DNA of 64,000 nucleotides, taken from positions 52,653-116,652 of the forward strand of contig NZ_JAJATZ010000009.1 of NCBI RefSeq assembly GCF_020531945.1. Direction: 5' to 3'. This document shows, piece after piece, positions 25,266-33,637 of this stretch. The position numbers were made by a program, and so were the translations under genes. The stretch's first letter is position 1; each line of letters starts with the position of its first letter. Under the pieces are notes generated by a model. That model was not told where the DNA came from and did no database searches. It saw only the letters and a list, made by a program, of their open reading frames with translations. This DNA comes from Loktanella gaetbuli (GTDB lineage Bacteria > Pseudomonadota > Alphaproteobacteria > Rhodobacterales > Rhodobacteraceae).

Positions 25266-27254
25266 CTATTTTGTCAGATCGGACAGCAGCGACTGCAAGT
25301 CGGCGCTGACCGAACCTGCGGTCACTGACGTACAACTGTCGAACAAGAGGCGCTGTGTGAACATGTCACAATCAACAGCACCGGAGGTATCGAGCAAATG
25401 CACGGGAATGCCCAGTACTTCCCAGGCGAGCGCCTCTGGCGAAGATGTCAGGTCATCGACATAGACATCATCGCCCTGCGCGATGATGACCAAGCCTGAC
25501 ATGTCACGCCCGGCCTGACGCCAGATCCAGATGAAATCGCGCAACAGTTCGGAGCGGGGTGTCAGAAAATCCAGCCCGCCGAAATTTGCATCCTGCACCG
25601 CGTTCGCATTCAGGTAGAGCGACTGACCGGACACCAGTGTTTCGCGCAATTCGTTGCGGGACATGGTATAGCTGACATTGGCGCAGGCTTCGGCCTGACT
25701 TTGGGCGGTGGCGGCCGCCTGCAGGGCGTCGACAAGGGCAAAACCCAGATCGCCGTTCATGCTGTCGTGTTGGGCCAGATGCACCAGAACAGGCGGTTGC
25801 GTGCAGGTCGAGAGCGGTGTTTCGGGTGCGACGCTCAGTCGATCCTCTGACACCTGCAATGCGGCACAACGCGACAGAGCGGTGCCTGTATCGGACTGAA
25901 GTTGCAGCGATCCGCAGGCCAGCACGGGTGCTGCATCACCCAGCGCGTCCAGTGCGATACTGTCCGACCGGGTCTGACAGGCGTTGTCACCAAACAACTG
26001 CACGACAGTACCAGCAGTCGCGGTCACGCCATCCGACAGCGCCAGCGGCAACCGCAGATCGGGCAGTTGCCTGACCATATCCGCGGCCACATCCGTCAGC
26101 GACGGACCCAGCGGTGCCACCTGTGTCAACAGATCCTCGCCGGGGCGCTGCACCGCAAGGCGGACAGCGTCGGGAAACACCGCCTGTGTCCAGCCGGCCT
26201 CGGACAGGGTCGCGCCCTGCCCAGTGATGTCGAACGGTGCTACATCATTGCATGCGTCCGCCGCGCAGTACCCGGTCACCTGCAACTGTGCGTCCGCCAA
26301 GCCGCAAGTCGCAGCGCCATCCACCATGTTCATGTCGATCGTGATCGCCGGGCGCAATTCGGGGGCCGGGGCGAGCACCACCTCTGCGGCATCGCCAAGA
26401 GCCACGTCGAAATCACCCCAGATCGCAGATGTTACGCGCAGACGGTCTACGCCGTCGGCCAGCACACAAGTCAACTCGGCGCCTTCTCCGCTGCAATCCT
26501 GGGCGCGCAGCGTATCGCCTGCGGGTCCCGTCACGGCGACAGCCCGGCAGGCAGGCGCGAAATCATGCACGACCATACCGGCGTCTGCGTCGGCAAATCG
26601 CGCACCCGCGAGCAATTCGGCACAGAATGGGTAGTCCTGCGATTGCAGCATGACCGTCGAACGCAACGGCAGGTCAATGTCATAGAATTGACGGCCCGCG
26701 TCATCCAGGCCGACCTCGACGATGTTGAGGGCGCGATCGTCAAGCGGCGCTTGCCAATCCGCAACAGCGATGCGGACGCGCTGCGATGTGCGATCATGTG
26801 CCGGCTGGGCCTGTGCCAGTGTGGGCACCTCCTCTTGCGAGGCGGCACCGGGGTCATTTGACAACAGTTGGCCTGCGTATTGCATCACGCCGTCCATCAG
26901 CGGAAATGCAAGACTTTCAGCATCATAGGACAGATCGGTCAGATCGATCTCGACAGCTGCGCGATCGCCTGAATTGTACCGCAATAGGCGAGTGGATCGG
27001 TCTGGACATTCGAATGCCGCGCTTTGCGCATCAATGCTGACATTTACAAAGCGACATCCAACCAATTCGAGATCACGCGCCTGCAATCCAGATGGAATCG
27101 GTAGGGAAAAGACGACGTTGGCATCTGCATCGCCTGATGCGGAATCAGTCTGCGCCCCTGCCGGAGACGTGGCGTGTGCGGCAAGGCCAATGATGAGAAA
27201 ATACCTGCAAAGCCAATGGATTGGAGATCGTTTTTTCAGGCTCATGTTACGCAA
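25266..27254 (-). CDS. Exported protein of unknown function, first gene of the Tad-like operon
   Basis: About 662 residues (ATG at 27254, or 27245 for MSLKKRS), with a signal peptide (FLIIGLAAHATSPAGAQ). The protein has at least ten Cys, often in pairs such as CADACN, and a C-terminal third (LVHLAQHDSMNGDLGFALVDAL...LVIIAQGDDVYVDDL) with the alternating pattern of an alpha/beta domain. I do not recognise the family. As the promoter-proximal gene next to the VWA protein it probably belongs to the periplasmic part of the machine. Confidence 0.6.
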   Translation of the reverse strand: MRNMSLKKRSPIHWLCRYFLIIGLAAHATSPAGAQTDSASGDADANVVFSLPIPSGLQARDLELVGCRFVNVSIDAQSAAFECPDRSTRLLRYNSGDRAAVEIDLTDLSYDAESLAFPLMDGVMQYAGQLLSNDPGAASQEEVPTLAQAQPAHDRTSQRVRIAVADWQAPLDDRALNIVEVGLDDAGRQFYDIDLPLRSTVMLQSQDYPFCAELLAGARFADADAGMVVHDFAPACRAVAVTGPAGDTLRAQDCSGEGAELTCVLADGVDRLRVTSAIWGDFDVALGDAAEVVLAPAPELRPAITIDMNMVDGAATCGLADAQLQVTGYCAADACNDVAPFDITGQGATLSEAGWTQAVFPDAVRLAVQRPGEDLLTQVAPLGPSLTDVAADMVRQLPDLRLPLALSDGVTATAGTVVQLFGDNACQTRSDSIALDALGDAAPVLACGSLQLQSDTGTALSRCAALQVSEDRLSVAPETPLSTCTQPPVLVHLAQHDSMNGDLGFALVDALQAAATAQSQAEACANVSYTMSRNELRETLVSGQSLYLNANAVQDANFGGLDFLTPRSELLRDFIWIWRQAGRDMSGLVIIAQGDDVYVDDLTSSPEALAWEVLGIPVHLLDTSGAVDCDMFTQRLLFDSCTSVTAGSVSADLQSLLSDLTK

Positions 27255-27355
27255 ATCAGCATTGAATAATCCGCAAACTTAAGTCTGTTAAAAGGTTGAT
27301 CGCTAACTTACTCTAGGTCAATGATTGGTCAACAGATTTATCTCGTGGTTTTGTG
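27255..27355. promoter_or_regulatory. Divergent promoter region with direct repeat GGTCAA
   Basis: A short AT-rich intergenic region separates the 22-kb minus operon from the plus-strand pseudopilin and toxin genes. GGTCAA occurs at 27316-27321 and 27327-27332, an 11-base period, so both copies face the same side of the helix. A minus-strand TTGACC -35-like box overlaps each repeat. This is a candidate operator controlling both transcripts; no regulator gene lies next to it. Confidence 0.45.
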
Positions 27356-28036
27356 ATGCAAGGACTTTTCCGAAGTGTGATGCGGCTTGCGAAATGCCAG
27401 CGCGGTGCATTGCCTTCGATTGAGTTCATCCTGCTACTGTTTCCCGTGTTTATCGTGACCATGTCGCTGATCCAGCAGATCCTGATCGCGCAGGCCGTGG
27501 TGACGACGGAATACGCTGCCTATGCGGCGGGGCGATCCGCGCTGGTGCATTCGTGCCGCCCCGTGCCGATCATGGCCCCCGGAGAAAGCCCCATCGGCAC
27601 CGCCAAGGCGATCTGGGGCGCGCTGAATTGCGACGAACCCACCACAGAGGACGGATCGGTCCCGTGGGAAACCGCCGCCCGAATGGCATTGCTGCCGATT
27701 GCACCGTCCAGCCTGTTCAGCCAGGAACGGCAGGGCAATTGCCGCTACCCCGAGGCGGCGGTTGAATTCATCGTGCGTGGCCCCGTGGGTGAAACACTGC
27801 GCGACGCCGTCGAGCAGAAGGCCTGCTATGTCTTTGAGGGGGCGAACGTCTCTGTCGATCTGGATTGGGTCTGGACCGAGGCACAGGTGACCCTGGTGCA
27901 GACCCTGCCCCCGATCCGCGCCGAGGTCACATATCACATGCCGATCTATGGGCCGGTCGCAGGTCTGTTTTCCCAAGGGCGGCGCGATGACGGGACGCAT
28001 TTCCGCATCATCAAGGCCGAGGCGACACTGCTATGA
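27356..28036 (+). CDS. TadE-like pseudopilin
   Basis: 226 residues from the ATG at 27356; a GTG three bases earlier is also possible. The leader ends CQRG, followed by ALPSIEFILLLFPVFIVTMSLIQ: Gly at -1 and Glu at +5, as in TadE-type prepilins processed by TadV. The soluble part (about 45-226) has four Cys and ends FRIIKAEATLL. TadE/F proteins prime or tip the pilus. The stop overlaps the next start by four bases. Confidence 0.75.
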   Translation: MQGLFRSVMRLAKCQRGALPSIEFILLLFPVFIVTMSLIQQILIAQAVVTTEYAAYAAGRSALVHSCRPVPIMAPGESPIGTAKAIWGALNCDEPTTEDGSVPWETAARMALLPIAPSSLFSQERQGNCRYPEAAVEFIVRGPVGETLRDAVEQKACYVFEGANVSVDLDWVWTEAQVTLVQTLPPIRAEVTYHMPIYGPVAGLFSQGRRDDGTHFRIIKAEATLL

Positions 28037-29793
28037 TCGCGCTGCGCGCCACCCTCGCCGATCTGCGGCGCGATGAACGTGGCGCATTTGCACTGATCGC
28101 GCTGACCGCCGTGCTTCCGCTGATGCTGATCCTGTTCCTGATCGTGAATTCCGGCAAATCGACCTTTGACAACACCCGCACGCAGGACGCCGCGGACATG
28201 ATCGCAATGGCCCATGCGACCGAGGCCGCACGCGCCATGAACACGCTAGGCATGAACCACGTCAGCCTTGCGCAGAATTACACGACAGCGGTGAACGCCA
28301 GCTCGCTGCACAACACCATCAACATGCATGCGGCGGTTCTGGGCATGGCGTCTGTCGAGGCCGGTTACTACGCCTATCAGACCTGCAAGAAATACAAGAA
28401 TATCCCCAAGATCGGTGCCATTCTGATGGCCGCCTGCATGATCCCCGCGACGACCTATGCGGCGGAACTGGCCGCGGATGCGGCACTGACGCTGGCGCTT
28501 CATGTGACCATCAATCCCAAGGGTGCATTGGACAACGCCAATGACGCGCTTCTGGCGCTGACCGCCCAGAACACCGAAATCGTGGACAGGTTCCCGGACG
28601 TGATCCGCCAGCAAGGCCGCCTGATCGCGGCAGAGCACAAGATCAGCGATTTCTACATCGATGCCTCCTGCGAAAAAGGCATGGCAGAGAGTTGCGACAA
28701 CGGCACGCAACGGCAGGGCATGGAACTGCCCGTGACGCGCAACGAACCGCGTGCGGTCTATCCCCGGTTCTGCGCCGCGTTGTATTTCGGGACCGGCGGT
28801 GTGGACCTGGGCAAGATCCCGTTCCTCAGCAACATCGCCCCGCAAATGGGCAGCCTGGCACAGATCCCCGCGATCCATGGGTCGTTCCACCGGCGTGGAT
28901 TCGACATCAACAGTGGTCCGATGTACGGCGGCAGCGAGGATGACCCCTATCTGCCGACGCATATCTCGCGCGATTCAACGATGGGTGACAAGCTCAAGCA
29001 TTATCACAAGGTCAGCCAGGAAAAGCGGCTGTATGACGGGCTGATCAATGCGTTCCAGATCCCCGGCATCACGACCGAGCTGATCGCGGGCATGGCATGG
29101 CGCGCCGCATGGGGCCTGAGCACCCGCCGCCAGGAAACCAAACTGCGCGAGGCCATCGAAAGTCTTAACCCGCTGGAGTTCCTGATCATCGGCGGCAAAT
29201 CGACCAAGACCTACCGCAGCTTCAATCCACTGGCGACCAGCTATCCGTTCGATCAGCGTATCGATTCCAACATGTTCACGCGCATGGTCGAACTGCGCAC
29301 GCTGGCGCAATGCAGCAGCGTGCAGTTCAGCGCCGTCCCCGGTATCGACGCGATGGGCGGGTTCCTCGATGCAATCGGGCTGGTCACGCAGGTCGAGGAT
29401 TTCGACCTCTACAATGCGATCCCCCTCGAAGAAGAAGGTTTCGTCCCCTCGGTCAGCATCCTGCCGGACATCGACGATTTCCACGATGATTATAACGCGT
29501 TGGTTTTTGCGCTCCGTGCGCCGAACGAACGCTGGGCCGGGCGGTATTTCCGCACCCACGAAGCAGGGTATTTGCGTTACGCACAGGGGTTGGTCTTCAA
29601 TCCTGACGAAATCTCGATCTATTCGCAGAACTGGCGCGCCAGATTGGTGCCCGCCGACAAGATGACGCGGCTCAGCGGGGTCTTGAACCGGATGGACGGC
29701 GAAGTACCCGAGAGCTTTGGCCCGTATCGCACGTATCTGGAACGCCTCAATGGCGCAGCATCCGCGGGGTGGGCCGATGCCGTTACACGCTGA
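28033..29793 (+). CDS. TadG-like pseudopilin
   Basis: 586 residues. DERGAFALIALTAVLPLMLILFLIVNSGK, then NTRTQDAADMIAMAHATEAARAMN, matches the TadE/TadG-like N-terminal domain (helix plus a stretch that includes AAD). The long periplasmic region has no obvious VWA metal site, which most TadG proteins have. It probably forms a large minor pilin or an anchor. It is coupled to both neighbours by overlaps. Confidence 0.72.
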   Translation: MIALRATLADLRRDERGAFALIALTAVLPLMLILFLIVNSGKSTFDNTRTQDAADMIAMAHATEAARAMNTLGMNHVSLAQNYTTAVNASSLHNTINMHAAVLGMASVEAGYYAYQTCKKYKNIPKIGAILMAACMIPATTYAAELAADAALTLALHVTINPKGALDNANDALLALTAQNTEIVDRFPDVIRQQGRLIAAEHKISDFYIDASCEKGMAESCDNGTQRQGMELPVTRNEPRAVYPRFCAALYFGTGGVDLGKIPFLSNIAPQMGSLAQIPAIHGSFHRRGFDINSGPMYGGSEDDPYLPTHISRDSTMGDKLKHYHKVSQEKRLYDGLINAFQIPGITTELIAGMAWRAAWGLSTRRQETKLREAIESLNPLEFLIIGGKSTKTYRSFNPLATSYPFDQRIDSNMFTRMVELRTLAQCSSVQFSAVPGIDAMGGFLDAIGLVTQVEDFDLYNAIPLEEEGFVPSVSILPDIDDFHDDYNALVFALRAPNERWAGRYFRTHEAGYLRYAQGLVFNPDEISIYSQNWRARLVPADKMTRLSGVLNRMDGEVPESFGPYRTYLERLNGAASAGWADAVTR

Positions 29794-31816
29794 TTTCCGT
29801 CGTTTTTTCCGGCGCGAACACGGGTCTGTCACGATCGAGGCGATCTGCTTTCTCGTGTTTCTGATGACCGTGGCCGTGTCGTGTTTCGCCCTGTTCCCCA
29901 TCGTCAAGAACGGGGCATCCGGCGCGATCGACAACCGCACCGTGATCCGCAATGCGTCCCTGAACGAAAGCTGCAGCCATACGGGTCTGTTTCCGGGGCA
30001 GCCGATCACCGTCGGTTTCCGCGAGAAAAGCCAGGTCACCATCCACTGCAACATGAACATCAACGGCGAAACCGCGGTCGAGGATGATCAGCGGTTCTGG
30101 ACCATGTTGCAGGCCGCAGGCGATGCCAAATATCCCAACCTGAACCGCGCGCAGGAACCGGTCATGGCGTTCAGCGCCGTGCAGTCCGAACAATTCTCGA
30201 CGTTCTTTGGGTCACCCACCAGCACGTCGATGATCTGGTTCAACAATGAAACCTTTGCCCCCAGCAATGAAACATGGCTGTTCAATGTGCCCCGCTGGGC
30301 CGAAGGCCATGACAAGGTGATCTGGGAAAATTTCACCAATCGCCAAAAGGACCTGTTTCCGCGCGTCTATCCCAGCGCCAAGACCCCATCGACGGGCACA
30401 GCATCCGCCAGCAACCTCGAAGAGCTCGAGATTGACTATGCCAGCGCCGTGCGCCCCGACTTCAACATCACCGAAGAGCTGGAACGCATAACGGCCGTCG
30501 CCGCGACCGTCGATACGGGGGCCGTGACAACGGCCACGGAAACGACGGTGCCGACACAGGTGACGGCCAGCGGCACCGGCAACCAGCCAAACGCACCCCC
30601 CACATCCGAAGGCGGCGACACCGGCGGCGCACCCGCGTCCTATGCAACGCCCCCGCTGGACAACCTGTCGAACTACATGCGCGAAACGCTCGCGTCGCGG
30701 ATCGGGACCGCACAAGGCGTGGCAGAGGGTGCAATCGGCTGGGTGGGCGACATGGTCGGCGGTGCCGCCACGGCCGTCGAAACGGTCTACGAGGCCGGCG
30801 TGGTTGGCGTCGAAGAAGCCACGGGCTGGATCAACGACGACTACGCCGCCTCGCAGCAGCAGGACCTGGTGGACCGCGGCACCGGCATTCTGGAGGCCGC
30901 ACAGGAGCTGATGGATGACCCGGCCGCCGTGGCCGAGGCCTTTGCCGAATATTACGCCGCCCAATACGAACACGCAGACGCGCTGGAGGCCGCATATCGC
31001 GCAGGCGAAGGCGACATATCCCTTTATCAAGAAGCAGAGCGCATCCGCGCCCGCACGACCACCGAACTGGGTATCATGGGCGTCGAGACGGCGGCCACCG
31101 TCGTCGGCGTCGGTGCCATTGCCAAAGGCCTGCGCACGGCCCGGATCGCAGACAAACTGGACGGTGCAACCCCGCTTGCCATTGCGCTGAACGGCGTCCG
31201 CCAAACCCGGCTCGCCACCGAGGCGGTCGGCGACCTCAGCCGTCAACCCGGCCGCACGACACCGTTTGACATGGACGATGTGCGCACCAGAACAGATGAG
31301 CTGGTTGAGGCTCGAAATCGCGATCTTGATGAAGATCTGGCAGAGACTCCAAGCAATGCACCCTACGATGCTAGAGCATGGCGTGATTATTATGATGAGT
31401 TTTACGAGGGCGACGTTACCTCTACGACAGTGCCACCATACAACGCAAAGAATGTCCCGCTTGCCGGCCAGCGACACCCAAATACTGGGGTCGTATTTGA
31501 TCAACGTGGATTTCCAGTGTTTGATGACTTTACGGTGTATGATACGCGCTTCACTGGCCCAGAGTTCAGGAATGCCAGCTATCAAACTCAGATGAGAATG
31601 GGGACGCGCGACCTGCGAACACAGATCGAGAACAATCCGCAGCTCAGATCGCAGTTTAACGAGGCCCAACTACAGGCTATCCAGTCAGGCAATGCAAAAA
31701 TTCCAGGCTACACATGGCATCATCACCAAGATTCTGGGCGGATGCAGTTGGTCGATGAGGATATTCACCGGAACACCGGTCATATCGGTGGCGAAGCTAT
31801 GAGTGAGGGACAATAG
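29777..31816 (+). CDS. Pseudopilin fused to HNH (WHH-type) nuclease toxin
   Basis: 679 residues from the ATG at 29777; the frame extends back to 29717, but this start lies just inside the previous gene and opens into a prepilin leader. REHG, then SVTIEAICFLVFLMTVAVSCF, gives Gly-1/Glu+5, so TadV processing is expected. Residues of about 40-215 resemble a TadF-type body. A Thr/Pro/Gly-rich linker and Ala-rich helical region (about 230-510) follow. The tail from about 550 has the polymorphic-toxin layout: NAKNVPLAGQRHPNTGVVFDQ, then GYTWHHHQDSGRMQLV (W647, H648-H650), IH (664) and TGH (669). This is the WHH branch of the HNH/Endonuclease VII superfamily, predicted to be a DNase. Base composition becomes AT-richer from about 31300, as in exchanged toxin cassettes. 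Confidence 0.82.
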   Translation: MPLHADFRRFFRREHGSVTIEAICFLVFLMTVAVSCFALFPIVKNGASGAIDNRTVIRNASLNESCSHTGLFPGQPITVGFREKSQVTIHCNMNINGETAVEDDQRFWTMLQAAGDAKYPNLNRAQEPVMAFSAVQSEQFSTFFGSPTSTSMIWFNNETFAPSNETWLFNVPRWAEGHDKVIWENFTNRQKDLFPRVYPSAKTPSTGTASASNLEELEIDYASAVRPDFNITEELERITAVAATVDTGAVTTATETTVPTQVTASGTGNQPNAPPTSEGGDTGGAPASYATPPLDNLSNYMRETLASRIGTAQGVAEGAIGWVGDMVGGAATAVETVYEAGVVGVEEATGWINDDYAASQQQDLVDRGTGILEAAQELMDDPAAVAEAFAEYYAAQYEHADALEAAYRAGEGDISLYQEAERIRARTTTELGIMGVETAATVVGVGAIAKGLRTARIADKLDGATPLAIALNGVRQTRLATEAVGDLSRQPGRTTPFDMDDVRTRTDELVEARNRDLDEDLAETPSNAPYDARAWRDYYDEFYEGDVTSTTVPPYNAKNVPLAGQRHPNTGVVFDQRGFPVFDDFTVYDTRFTGPEFRNASYQTQMRMGTRDLRTQIENNPQLRSQFNEAQLQAIQSGNAKIPGYTWHHHQDSGRMQLVDEDIHRNTGHIGGEAMSEGQ

Positions 31817-31820
31817 ATTA

Positions 31821-32204
31821 ATGGCGCTCCGGCTAACCAAAGACGACGGCGAAGACATCGGCTTTGTCAAAAGCTGTTTTTTCATGGGCATTATCGACTT
31901 TAACGAGCTCCAGAGATGGCTCCATCACGTTGTGGAGACACAAGATGATCTGCCGGACTACATCTGGTCGATGCTCGATATGAAAGATAAATTCGATTTC
32001 AAACCGTTGAAGGTATTGGGATTTACGCCATACTGGGATCACTCGCGTGAGGAAGAGCAGGCATTGGCCGGAATAGGGTATTTGCGGAGCAGCACCTTCA
32101 CGAGTGACCTCGCATCAAAGACAGATGCCATCAAACTACTGGATGATAATCCGCATATACATGAGCGCTTCCAACACACTTTTCCATTTCTCACGATTCA
32201 CTAG
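31821..32204 (+). CDS. Probable immunity protein for the HNH toxin
   Basis: 127 residues (ATG at 31821; a GTG at 31803 inside the toxin gene is the alternative). It is small, cytosolic and strongly acidic (about 22 Asp/Glu against 13 Lys/Arg), as expected for a protein that masks a nuclease surface. It starts 4 bases after the toxin stop and shares its AT-rich composition. I do not recognise a named immunity family. Its stop codon TAG coincides with the first bases of the IS481 end, so the native C-terminus may have been longer. Confidence 0.65.
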   Translation: MALRLTKDDGEDIGFVKSCFFMGIIDFNELQRWLHHVVETQDDLPDYIWSMLDMKDKFDFKPLKVLGFTPYWDHSREEEQALAGIGYLRSSTFTSDLASKTDAIKLLDDNPHIHERFQHTFPFLTIH

Positions 32205-32983
32205 GTGTTTGATCCCACGGTTTGATGGTGCGATCCTTTCTCAGGCTTGGAAGGAAGCATTATGGGACAAATTCGTCATGGGAGCGCCAAGACCACGCAC
32301 GCCGTCAGAGCTGCAATACAGCGATCGCAAGCTACGCTCGCGCAGCTAAGCGCGGAGTTGGGCATTAATCCCGAGACGGTCGCGAAATGGCGGAAGCGTG
32401 CGACCGTCGAAGATTTGAAGACCGGTCCGAGAGAGCCGCGCTTAACCGTTCTGACCGCGGCAGAGGAAGCTATGATCGTCGCTTTCCGGCGCCACACGCT
32501 ACTACCGCTTGATGACTGTCTCTATGCCCTTCAGCCCTCGATCCCGCACCTGACACGTTCAGCGCTGCATCGGTCTCTGCAGCGACATGGGGTTTCTCGC
32601 TTACCACATGTCGAAGGCGACAAGCCAAAGCGGCAGAAGTTCAAGCGATACCGCATCGGGTTCTTCCATATCGACATTGCCGAGGTTCAAACGGTGGAGG
32701 GCAAGCTATTTCTCTTCGTAGGCATCGACCGGACTAGCAAGTTTGCGGTCACGCAATTGGTCGATAAGGCTGACCGCAAGACAGCATGGGAATTCCTCGA
32801 GCTCCTGCTGAAGTCCGTCCCCTACCGGATCCATACGATCCTGACGGACAACGGGATCCAGTTCGCTGAGCAACCCCGCAACCGCAATACCGCATCATCC
32901 AGGCAGATGCGGTTCGACATGATCTGCGAGGCAAATGAGATTGAGCATAGGCTCACAAAGCCCAACCACCCGTGGAGTTTCGA

Positions 32984-33021
32984 GGATGAGAAAACAGTCC
33001 GGGGGACTGTTTTCCCGAGGG
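32984..33021 (-). repeat. Palindromic element, copy A (inside IS481 transposase)
   Basis: A perfect 11-bp stem GAAAACAGTCC / GGACTGTTTTC (32990-33000 and 33004-33014) with a 3-base loop. On the minus strand it is flanked by CTCGG on the 5' side and TCATCCTC on the 3' side. It matches copies B and C in the window. It is inserted in frame, so the transposase frame reads through. Confidence 0.75.
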
Positions 33022-33130
33022 ACGGCCAAGTCGAACGAACCAACCGGACGAAAAAGGATGCTACCGTCGAACGATACCATCACGACAGCCACGACCAGCT
33101 GCGCACACAGCTCGCAGACTTCATCTTGCG

Positions 33131-33168
33131 TCGGGGACGACAGTCCACTGGACTGTCGTCTGACCCCT
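33131..33168 (+). repeat. Palindromic element, copy C (inside IS481 transposase)
   Basis: A perfect 11-bp stem GACGACAGTCC / GGACTGTCGTC (33136-33146 and 33150-33160), loop ACT, flanked by TCGGG and TGACCCC. It is a diverged member of the same family as copies A and B, with paired changes in the stem. It causes the frameshift that ends the transposase. Confidence 0.65.
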
Positions 33169-33307
33169 CCTCACCTACAATTTTTCTCGCAGACTGAAGA
33201 CCCTCAGCGGGCTCACGCCCTACGAATACATCTGCGAAATCTGGACATCAGAGCCAGACAGATTCATCATCGATCCGATCCATCAAATGCCGGGACTGAA
33301 CACCTAA

Positions 33308-33595
33308 CCCTAAATCGCGGACGTTTCAGGGGAGCAGGTCAGAACCGGTTTCCACGAGGAAAGGCAGAATTCCAACGCACCCATAGGTGCGTTGGAATTC
33401 TGCTCTAACATCCGACATGGACGGCCCCAGACTGTATCGTTGCGGACACATCAAACTTTGGGGCGACCGGATGCCGCCCGTACCTCTCTGCAGCATTGGA
33501 TTACGCCTTCGCCAGACGACGGATGGCGCGCAAACCTGCACAACCGGAAAACGGGGTCCAGACACCATGCCTGTCATTGGTCATACGGCCCGAAA
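33308..33595. other. Intergenic region after IS481, containing an 18-bp palindrome
   Basis: No convincing gene; the overlapping short frames in both directions look like shadows. At 33364-33403 there is a perfect 18-bp inverted repeat (GCAGAATTCCAACGCACC and its complement) around the loop CATA. It is not followed by a T-run in either direction, so it is not a standard terminator. It may be another palindromic element or an end of a vanished mobile element. Confidence 0.55.
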
Positions 33596-33630
33596 ACAAG
33601 GGCCACGGCTTTGCGGGCCGTGGCCCTTGT
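33596..33630 (-). terminator. Terminator of the sugar-acid operon
   Basis: A 14-bp perfect stem (ACAAGGGCCACGGC, 33596-33609, with 33617-33630) and a 7-base loop, lying 7 bases beyond the stop of the FAH-family gene. On the minus strand it runs into a short T-stretch (TTTT), consistent with a rho-independent terminator. Confidence 0.8.
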
Positions 33631-33637
33631 CATTAAA

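Larger units (their letters stand above)
32202..33306 (+). mobile_element. IS481-family insertion sequence, inactivated
   Basis: The left end TAGGTGTTTGATCCC (from 32202) and the right end GGGACTGAACACCTA (to 33306) are imperfect inverted repeats (TAGGTGTT identical). They enclose a single transposase gene of IS481 type. Two small palindromic elements interrupt that gene. I could not define a target duplication. Confidence 0.8.
32262..33307 (+). pseudogene. IS481 transposase, interrupted
   Basis: The start at 32262 has AAGGAAG upstream (MGQIRHGSAKTTHAVR). An N-terminal helix-turn-helix is followed by an rve core with the DDE residues in FFHIDIAEVQT, ILTDNGIQF and GQVERTNRT. A 16-codon segment (32979-33026, SFEDEKTV...FPRD) is inserted in frame between HPW and GQVER. 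A second insertion at about 33125-33172 shifts the frame, so translation stops at 33197. The remaining C-terminus (FSRRLKTLSGLTPYEYICEIWTSEPDRF...MPGLNT) is still readable downstream to 33307. The protein is probably inactive. Confidence 0.82.

Noticed and set aside
30212..31669. Open frame of 485 codons antisense to the pseudopilin-toxin gene
   Set aside because: Overlaps the toxin gene fully; no motif, biased His/Gly/Cys composition. The plus-strand frame has a clear prepilin leader and nuclease motif.
29777..31816. CdiA-type or type VI (PAAR/Rhs) polymorphic toxin
   Set aside because: There are no haemagglutinin repeats, Rhs repeats, PAAR domain or CdiB-like gene. The N-terminus is a prepilin leader and the neighbours are Tad genes.
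33308..33595. Protein-coding gene around 33387-33806
   Set aside because: The frame runs antisense into the FAH-family gene and its terminator and shows no recognisable product.
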